Source: Halomonas sp. McH1-25
GTDB taxonomy: Bacteria > Pseudomonadota > Gammaproteobacteria > Pseudomonadales > Halomonadaceae
Direction of reading: 5' to 3'
Assembly: GCF_022348165.1 (NCBI RefSeq)
Contig: NZ_JAKRFI010000003.1
Coordinates: 248,001 to 312,000 of the forward strand
Length of the DNA stretch: 64,000 bases
Shown here: positions 59,028 through 64,000 of the stretch, one piece after another
How positions within the stretch are numbered: position 1 is the first letter of the stretch
Layout: every line of letters begins with the position of its first letter
Notes under the pieces: model-generated
What the model saw: only the letters and a program-made list of their open reading frames with translations
What the model was told of the DNA's origin: nothing
The model's database searches: none
Translations under genes and position numbers: made by a program

Positions 59028-60056
59028 ATGCAACCGATTCTCTCGCTTTGTGATTTTTTTGCCCGTACCGGTGCGCAGGCGCTCTTCTACACCATGGGCC
59101 GCCAGGTCGCGCCCTGTACGACGGATACCCTGGCGGCATTCGAACGCGGAGAGCTTGCCTGGCCACGCCCCTGGCTGGGACGTGCGCAACTGGCTTGCGT
59201 CTTCCGGCTGGGCGACGAACCGCTGATCTGGTTTCTGTCACTCCCTCTCGACGAGCAGGGCATGATCGATCCCGCCCCACGCGATGCGTTCCTCCAGCGC
59301 CTGCTGGAGACGCTGGGCCGAACGGCACAGCGGATGGACGCTGACGATAGCCAGCGGGTCGACAATCTCATGCAGGACAATCCGCTGGCGTTTACGCCCG
59401 ACCTCACCCAGCGTGCCGTATTGCATGCCCGGGCGAGTGCTGACCTGGCATTGCCCGCCAGCGAACATCTGGAGCTGGCCGAAGCCTACCTCTGCGGTCA
59501 ACTCGACGCCGACCAGTGGCAGGCACTGGGTCTGCAGGGCCTGGCCGATTTCGCCATTCGCCATGACCACGACCAGGCACGCGCTCTCGCCGACTACCTG
59601 ACGTCGCTACCGGTGGACGTACTGCGCCCGCTGTGCCACTGTCTGGAGCATGTCGTACCGTCTCCCTCCCTGGTCCAGGCTATCATTGCCCGTGGCGAAA
59701 CTGCCGCCGCCCAGGGAGACGTCGAGACATTCTGCGCTTGCGTGCGTGCCGTCGGGCAGGGCGCGCGAGATAGCGTCGGGCCCTGGTACGACGCACTGCT
59801 GAACGACACTGCAGCTTGCGGCCCCGACATGCTGGCCGCCATCGCGGCACGCGGCTGGGCGCAACTGGAAGATGCCGAGCGCTTGCCCCGTTTCATCGAC
59901 GCTCTAGCTGCCGATGAGCGCACCGGCTTCAGCGCCGTGGTACGCGATCTTGCGCTGATTCCCAGGCTACGCCTGCCGTTGCTGCTGAGCCTGCGCCAGG
60001 CTCCCCCGGACTCCGCTACCGGGCGGCGTCTGGCCGCTCTGGCAAAACCGAATTGA
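59028..60056 (+). CDS. DUF3549 family protein
   Basis: A 342-residue protein of the DUF3549 family found in pseudomonads and relatives. It starts MQPILSLCDFFARTGAQALFYTMGRQV and contains WPRPWLGRAQLACVFRLGDEPLIWFLSLPLDEQG near residue 45; the C-terminal two thirds are helical, with repeats like LPRFIDALAADE. The ATG at 59028 follows GAGGAAGAC; a GTG 13 codons earlier has no support. No function is known. It lies 24 bases upstream of rimB on the same strand. Confidence 0.85.
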   Translation: MQPILSLCDFFARTGAQALFYTMGRQVAPCTTDTLAAFERGELAWPRPWLGRAQLACVFRLGDEPLIWFLSLPLDEQGMIDPAPRDAFLQRLLETLGRTAQRMDADDSQRVDNLMQDNPLAFTPDLTQRAVLHARASADLALPASEHLELAEAYLCGQLDADQWQALGLQGLADFAIRHDHDQARALADYLTSLPVDVLRPLCHCLEHVVPSPSLVQAIIARGETAAAQGDVETFCACVRAVGQGARDSVGPWYDALLNDTAACGPDMLAAIAARGWAQLEDAERLPRFIDALAADERTGFSAVVRDLALIPRLRLPLLLSLRQAPPDSATGRRLAALAKPN

Positions 60057-60080
60057 TTCGCTGAGTCGGGTCTCACTACG

Positions 60081-60518
60081 ATGAAAGCATTGCCTTACCA
60101 AGCCAAGGCGGTCATTGGCCGTCGCGAGATGGTCACGCTGCCGGAACTGGGGTTGACCCTTTGCTGCAAAGCCGACACGGGTGCACGCACCTCGGCCCTG
60201 CATGCCGAAGAGATCGAAACCTACGAAGAGGACGATCATGTCTGGGTCAGCTTCGTGACACGCGGAGGCGGCCCGAGTAGCCCCGCCCATCCCGTGCGTC
60301 TGCATCTTCACGACCGGCGCAAGGTGACCAGCTCCAACGGCCAAGCTCAGTGGCGCTTCGTGATTCGTACCAACTTGCAGCTCGGTGAACTGGCGTTTCC
60401 GGTGGAGCTGACGCTCGCGGACCGTAGCAACTTGCGCCACCCCATGCTGCTGGGACGACGTGCCATGCGTCGCCTTCTGGTCGCGCCTGGCGCCGCCTTT
60501 CTGCACGGCGAACCCTAA
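60081..60518 (+). CDS. rimB: RimB-type retropepsin-like zinc protease, RimK-associated
   Basis: A 145-residue member of the 'ATP-dependent zinc protease' family (RimB). The retropepsin-like core is [17 protein letters not shown] at residues 29-45 with catalytic aspartate Asp32. In pseudomonads RimB, with RimK and cyclic di-GMP, trims poly-glutamate tails that RimK adds to ribosomal protein S6. It lies 38 bases upstream of rimK on the same strand, the usual arrangement. RimA, the cyclic-di-GMP enzyme, is not visible here. Confidence 0.87.
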   Translation: MKALPYQAKAVIGRREMVTLPELGLTLCCKADTGARTSALHAEEIETYEEDDHVWVSFVTRGGGPSSPAHPVRLHLHDRRKVTSSNGQAQWRFVIRTNLQLGELAFPVELTLADRSNLRHPMLLGRRAMRRLLVAPGAAFLHGEP

Positions 60519-60556
60519 CCCATTTCCACTCCCGCATCGCCGGGCCGGAGAACGTA

Positions 60557-61477
60557 ATGCATATCGCTCTGCTGTCGCGTAATCGCAACCTGTACTCCAC
60601 CCGCCGTCTGATCGAGGCGGGGGAAAGCCGGGGCCACAGCGTACGCGTCGTGGACACCTTGCGCTGTTATATGAACATCGCCTCGCACCGCCCTTCCATT
60701 CACTACAAGGGCGAGGAGCTCGAGCACTTCGATGCCGTGATACCGCGCATCGGTGCATCGGTCACATTCTACGGCTGTGCCGTGCTGCGCCAGTTCGAGA
60801 TGATGGGTACCTATGTCCTCAATGACTCGGTCGCCATTACCCGCTCGCGCGACAAACTCCGCTCCCTTCAACTGTTGTCACGCAAGGGGCTAGGCCTGCC
60901 GATCACCGGTTTCGCCCATTCCCCCGACGATATTCCCGATCTCATCACCATGGTCAAAGGAGCACCGTTGGTCATCAAGCTGTTGGAGGGCACGCAGGGT
61001 ATCGGTGTCGTCCTGGCGGAAACCAACCAGGCAGCCGAATCGGTGATCCAGGCATTCATGGGCATGAAAGCCAACATCATGGTCCAGGAATACATCAAGG
61101 AAGCCAAAGGCGCCGATATCCGCTGCCTGGTGGTAGGCGACAAGGTGGTGGCCGCGATGAAGCGTCAGGCTGCCGAAGGTGAGTTTCGCTCCAACCTGCA
61201 TCGCGGCGGAAGCGCCAGCGTGATCCGCATCACCCCCGAAGAACGCTCCACGGCTACGCGCGCCGCCAAGGCCATGGGACTGACGGTGGCCGGCGTGGAT
61301 CTGTTGCGCTCCAACCACGGACCGGTGATCATGGAAGTCAACTCATCGCCCGGTCTGCAAGGCATCGAAACCGCCACGGGCAAGGACATCGCCGGGCTGA
61401 TCATCGAACATCTCGAAAAGCAGGCCAGCGTACCGCGCAAGGCGCCCAACAAGGCACCGCCCAAGCCAAAGGGATGA
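60557..61477 (+). CDS. rimK: Ribosomal protein S6 glutamate ligase
   Basis: A 306-residue ATP-grasp enzyme that adds glutamate residues to the C-terminus of ribosomal protein S6. Typical parts are [21 protein letters not shown] at the start, [23 protein letters not shown] near 60, [17 protein letters not shown] near 140, and [17 protein letters not shown] near 258, with the Glu-x-Asn metal site. The start follows GGAGAACGTA. The C-terminal tail is basic and proline-rich ([11 protein letters not shown]). The presence of RimB next to it fits the pseudomonad-type S6 modification system. Confidence 0.94.
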   Translation: MHIALLSRNRNLYSTRRLIEAGESRGHSVRVVDTLRCYMNIASHRPSIHYKGEELEHFDAVIPRIGASVTFYGCAVLRQFEMMGTYVLNDSVAITRSRDKLRSLQLLSRKGLGLPITGFAHSPDDIPDLITMVKGAPLVIKLLEGTQGIGVVLAETNQAAESVIQAFMGMKANIMVQEYIKEAKGADIRCLVVGDKVVAAMKRQAAEGEFRSNLHRGGSASVIRITPEERSTATRAAKAMGLTVAGVDLLRSNHGPVIMEVNSSPGLQGIETATGKDIAGLIIEHLEKQASVPRKAPNKAPPKPKG

Positions 61478-61543
61478 ACTGGACATAGCGGAAAGCACGC
61501 AACGAGAACAATAATCAGGGAAACATTATAATTTCTTGCCCTT

Positions 61544-61570
61544 GGGGGTAGAAAAACACTGTTCTCCCCC
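61544..61570 (+). promoter_or_regulatory. Leader stem-loop
   Basis: GGGGG (61544-61548) and CCCCC (61566-61570) extended inward by AGAA/TTCT with a bulged T. It lies downstream of a TATAAT (61527-61532) and upstream of the helical-protein gene, and may be an RNA structure in its leader or an end of the rimK message. Confidence 0.4.
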
Positions 61571-61581
61571 GCACAATCTGC

Positions 61582-61599
61582 GTCACCGGAGGAGGTGAC
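61582..61599 (+). promoter_or_regulatory. Hairpin with the Shine-Dalgarno in its loop
   Basis: GTCACC (61582-61587) / GGTGAC (61594-61599) with GGAGGA as loop. The start codon is at 61605. The arrangement presents the ribosome site in a loop, or masks the overlapping GGAGG in the arm, so translation of the next gene may be structure-dependent. Confidence 0.55.
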
Positions 61600-61604
61600 C
61601 GCTC

Positions 61605-62051
61605 ATGTTTCTCGATAATCGCCAAGTGGCGATGGATAGCGTACTGGAAGCGCTGGCCGATAGCCTGGACTATTTCCAGGACAATCTCGAACGCCTGCGC
61701 CCCTCACTGCGCGACGCCCTGAAGCCGCACTACGAACAGCGCGGCCAGGACATGCGCGAACTCCAGACCTTGGCCAAGCAGCATTTGAACCTGCTGCCCC
61801 GAGATGCCGATGTCGAGCGGGACGACTATCTCTGGCTATGGAGCCGTCTGAAGAGCTTCGTGGGTGACGATAGCCAAGTACTGGTCGGTGAACTCCTCGA
61901 GCAGGAACGCGTACTCATGCAAGCGTTGGCGACATTGCACACGCATCCCCTGCCCGACCCCATCGAGCCGGTGATCGAGCGCTGCTGGAAAGGCTGTCGC
62001 GCCCTGATCCGCGAACTCTACCGCCTGCAGAAGCCCAAGCACCGACGCTAA
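61605..62051 (+). CDS. All-helical protein of unknown function
   Basis: A 148-residue protein predicted from its pattern to be a bundle of about four helices: VLEALADSLDYFQDNLERLRPSLRDALKPHYEQRG, MRELQTLAKQHL, DDYLWLWSRLKSFVGDDSQVLVGELLEQERVLMQALATL, and IEPVIERCWKGCRALIRELYRLQ. No signal peptide or membrane segment. It resembles, loosely, ferritin-like PA2169/DUF2383-type proteins, without their metal-ligand glutamates placed clearly. The Shine-Dalgarno GGAGGAGG is in a hairpin. Convergent with the lyase gene, 27 bases apart. Confidence 0.6.
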   Translation: MFLDNRQVAMDSVLEALADSLDYFQDNLERLRPSLRDALKPHYEQRGQDMRELQTLAKQHLNLLPRDADVERDDYLWLWSRLKSFVGDDSQVLVGELLEQERVLMQALATLHTHPLPDPIEPVIERCWKGCRALIRELYRLQKPKHRR

Positions 62052-62078
62052 CGGTCATGCCTTGCCTTCCAGCCTCCC

Positions 62079-63284
62079 TCAGGGTCGCTGGCCGGGTGGA
62101 AACAGCAACAGATTGATATCTTCCGGTGACTGGCGTGCCAGTAGCGAAGCCACACGGTCAAGCCGAGGGTCATCATAGGCACGAGCCGCCGCGAGCATGT
62201 TGGCCAGCGCATCGCTGGCCTCGAATTCATGCAGCTCCTTGAATGACCACGTGTCCTTGCCCTTGCTGGCGTGGTCGGCAACGAACTCGAAGCCCTCCCT
62301 GAGCGAGCGCCCTTTGGCGCCATGTCCCCAGATATCCTCTCCCAGCTTTTCACCGTACCGAGCCAGCAGCTGGTAGGCTTCGAGATTGAAATTGGTGTAA
62401 TGCCAGGGGCGCGTACGTTCGAGCTCTTCTTTCTGCTTGCCTTGGCCATCGAAGTGCTCGGCGATCCGCTCTCGCGTGACCTGCAACTGCCGACGCGCGA
62501 TGCCATCCTCGCCGGTAAACAGCGCAAACGCCACCACCTGGGCGTCATACCAGGTGCCATGATTGTTGTCCGCCTTGCCCTCTTCGACGCCATTCTCGCT
62601 GGTCAGCAGCCAAGTCAGGAACTCGCGATACCAGTCCTGGATTCGGGCAGATTCCGAGGCAGTCAGCACATCTGCCGGACGAATCAGCTCGATAGCATCC
62701 GCAACGCGGATCAACATACGACTATCGATGATGCCGATGTCGCGCCCATCCACCCGACCGGGGATGGCCTGGGCATAGCGCATGTTCGGGTTCATTCGGG
62801 TGTCGGGGTCGACGAACCAGTTGACCACCTGCCGCGCAGCCTTCTCGGCGTAGGCACGTTGGCCGGTGTAGTAATATGCCAGGCCCAATGCATGAACGTC
62901 CTTGGCAAAGTCGATCATGCGTTGCTTGTCGGTCGCGTCGCTCTTGGTAGCCTCGTTGTACTCCCCATCGCGGCGGACATAGGGCAGACCGTCCTCGGTG
63001 TCGGGATTGGGCCACCAATAGGGCGCGAAACTGAAATAGTCGTGCCGATCGCCGCTGGCCGGTAGCTGGGTCTTGTCGACGACCGAGTACAAGGGCGCTC
63101 GCAACGCTTCGTCGGCTTCCTCGACCAGTGCCCGATAGGCCGGCATGATCTCGGGCCGCTGACGCTCGACCGCGTCGCGTCCGGCTGCCAGGGAGTCGGG
63201 CGAGTAGGTCAGCCACCCGGAGTCGGACGCCCATGCCGGGACGCAGAGATAGGCGAGCAGGACTGCAGTGAAACGTGTGCGCAT
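62079..63284 (-). CDS. Alginate lyase family protein (PL5-like), periplasmic
   Basis: A 401-residue exported protein with a signal peptide (residues 1-20, cleavage near WAS-DS). The alginate lyase (alpha/alpha barrel) signatures are AFAPYWWPNP-like FSFAPYWWPNPDTEDG near residue 82, a KAARQVVNWFVDPDTRMNPNMRYAQAIPG block near 150, and the active-site NNHGTWYDAQ near residue 247. PL5 enzymes cleave mannuronate-rich alginate. The ATG at 63284 follows AAAGGAG. There is no alginate biosynthesis operon here, so it may serve in degradation of algal or other polyuronates. Specificity is inferred. Confidence 0.87.
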   Translation of the reverse strand: MRTRFTAVLLAYLCVPAWASDSGWLTYSPDSLAAGRDAVERQRPEIMPAYRALVEEADEALRAPLYSVVDKTQLPASGDRHDYFSFAPYWWPNPDTEDGLPYVRRDGEYNEATKSDATDKQRMIDFAKDVHALGLAYYYTGQRAYAEKAARQVVNWFVDPDTRMNPNMRYAQAIPGRVDGRDIGIIDSRMLIRVADAIELIRPADVLTASESARIQDWYREFLTWLLTSENGVEEGKADNNHGTWYDAQVVAFALFTGEDGIARRQLQVTRERIAEHFDGQGKQKEELERTRPWHYTNFNLEAYQLLARYGEKLGEDIWGHGAKGRSLREGFEFVADHASKGKDTWSFKELHEFEASDALANMLAAARAYDDPRLDRVASLLARQSPEDINLLLFPPGQRP

Positions 63285-63376
63285 TACGGACTCCTTTCCT
63301 GGCGCTTGCGGCAGGGCATTCGACCTCATGCCGGCCGTGTACTGGTAGGCTCACGTTTTCTGAACGCAATGCCTGA

Positions 63377-64000
63377 TTATCGTTCCGCCGGTGCGATGTG
63401 CAGAGGCTCCCGTGGGCCAAGGAAGTATGGCTCGCGCCTCCAGAGATACAGATCTCCCAGCGTTGCCACCCGCGCCAGCCACTCCCTGACATGCAATTGC
63501 CAGACACCGCTAACGGCGGGCGTCGGTGCCGCACACCCTTTCGCCTCGATGTCCAGGGCATCGGCAATGAATAGCGCACGCGGCAAATGCCAGTCCTGGG
63601 TGATGAGCAACGCGTTCGAGACACCGAATATCTCCCGCGCCCGGACTAGCGTATCGAAGGTACTGAAACCGGCATAATCGAGCGTCATATCGATGTCGCG
63701 CACGTTGTTGGCGCGCAAGTCCCGCCACATGGTCACGGGCTCGTTATAGAAACGCGTGCGGTTATCGCCGGAGAGCAAAAGATGCTGGACCCGTTGGGTC
63801 CGAAGTAATTGAGACGCAGCACTCAGACGCGCCGAGTACAGCGGGTTACGACCACCGCCTCGGGCCCAATAGGAGGTACCGAAGACGACACCCACAGGCT
63901 CGGCGACGCAGAGCAGCAAGTCGCTCTCGATGCGATCCTGAGTTTTTGCCAGAATCCATGCATTGGCCGCCACGACGACGCTGGTGGCGAGCAGTAGAAG
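63377..64000 (-). CDS. sanA: SanA/YdcF-family protein, 5' end missing
   Basis: The gene runs off the right edge; about 208 codons are visible. It begins with part of an N-terminal hydrophobic segment (LLLLATSVVVAANAW). The DUF218 domain shows GVVFGTSYWARGGGRNPLYSARL, LLLSGDNRTRFYNEPVTMWRDL, DYAGFSTFDTLVRAREIF, LLITQDWHLPRALFIADAL, and a C-terminal FLGP, matching E. coli SanA in order. SanA is an inner-membrane protein that maintains the envelope barrier and affects vancomycin exclusion at high temperature. It is separated from the lyase gene by 92 bases, same strand, and probably a separate transcript. Confidence 0.9.
   Translation of the reverse strand, partial: LLLLATSVVVAANAWILAKTQDRIESDLLLCVAEPVGVVFGTSYWARGGGRNPLYSARLSAASQLLRTQRVQHLLLSGDNRTRFYNEPVTMWRDLRANNVRDIDMTLDYAGFSTFDTLVRAREIFGVSNALLITQDWHLPRALFIADALDIEAKGCAAPTPAVSGVWQLHVREWLARVATLGDLYLWRREPYFLGPREPLHIAPAER

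Noticed and set aside
1-64000. CRISPR arrays, insertion sequences, prophage, rRNA or tmRNA
   Set aside because: Reading both strands showed no regularly spaced repeats, transposase or phage genes, or rRNA/tmRNA landmarks.

Overview
The window is GC-rich, densely packed gammaproteobacterial chromosome with no phage, transposon, CRISPR or rRNA. Gene content (fruBKA with a divergent FruR, YajQ, YeaC, YqcC, DUF1853, DUF3549, RimB-RimK, SanA, PutA lacking a DNA-binding domain, a periplasmic betaine-type binding protein) fits a halophilic or marine member of the Oceanospirillales/Halomonadaceae (Halomonas, Chromohalobacter, Salinicola or a relative). This is an inference from gene families, not from a database match. 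Both ends cut genes: a thioredoxin-reductase-like flavoprotein at the left and sanA at the right.

Layout. 0-5 kb: flavoprotein end, an ExaC/AldB-type aldehyde dehydrogenase, a PHB-depolymerase-family esterase with a ribbon-helix-helix regulator and a candidate operator, and a membrane-anchored ABM-domain protein. 5-12 kb: fructose PTS operon fruB-fruK-fruA (overlapping genes, strong terminator) divergent from fruR, with two FruR-type boxes between. 12-19 kb: phosphoribosyltransferase, PhoD-like phosphatase, then a hybrid histidine kinase preceded by two tandem exported paralogues of molybdopterin-oxidoreductase fold that contain no cysteine; MOSC protein. 19-23.6 kb: lipoprotein, yeast-type cytosine deaminase with a YegS lipid kinase, MgtC, a formate/nitrite-type transporter, GFA protein. 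23.6-30 kb: leuA divergent from an Lrp/AsnC regulator, small ABM protein, YjfB-like protein, racemase, DUF1127 protein, an unannotated compact transcription unit (promoter, 30-codon ORF, terminator), nfo, IalB-like protein. 30-45 kb: pepN, ybaN, ygiD, yajQ, GNAT, RLAN-type RimK-like ligase, GFA, betaine-type binding protein, DUF2797, YeaC, rhomboid protease, phosphoesterase, nadK, DUF1853, EamA exporter, DUF6314.

45-50 kb holds a Pmp3 protein of 53 residues, small proteins of unknown function, a CBS protein, tRNA-Gly(CCC), and an orphan TctC-type binding protein coupled to a small membrane protein. 50-56 kb is a proline-utilisation locus: AraC-type regulator, trifunctional-type PutA without its DNA-binding domain, a 39-residue one-helix microprotein, and PutP. 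56-64 kb: YbgE-like protein, two tandem OmpW-like barrels, gamma-glutamylcyclotransferase with YqcC, DUF3549, rimB-rimK, a helical protein whose Shine-Dalgarno lies in a hairpin loop, a PL5-like alginate lyase, and sanA.

The best candidates for undescribed biology are the PutA-microprotein-PutP arrangement, the cysteine-free tandem pair with its phosphorelay kinase, and the compact unit at 28.1-28.3 kb.
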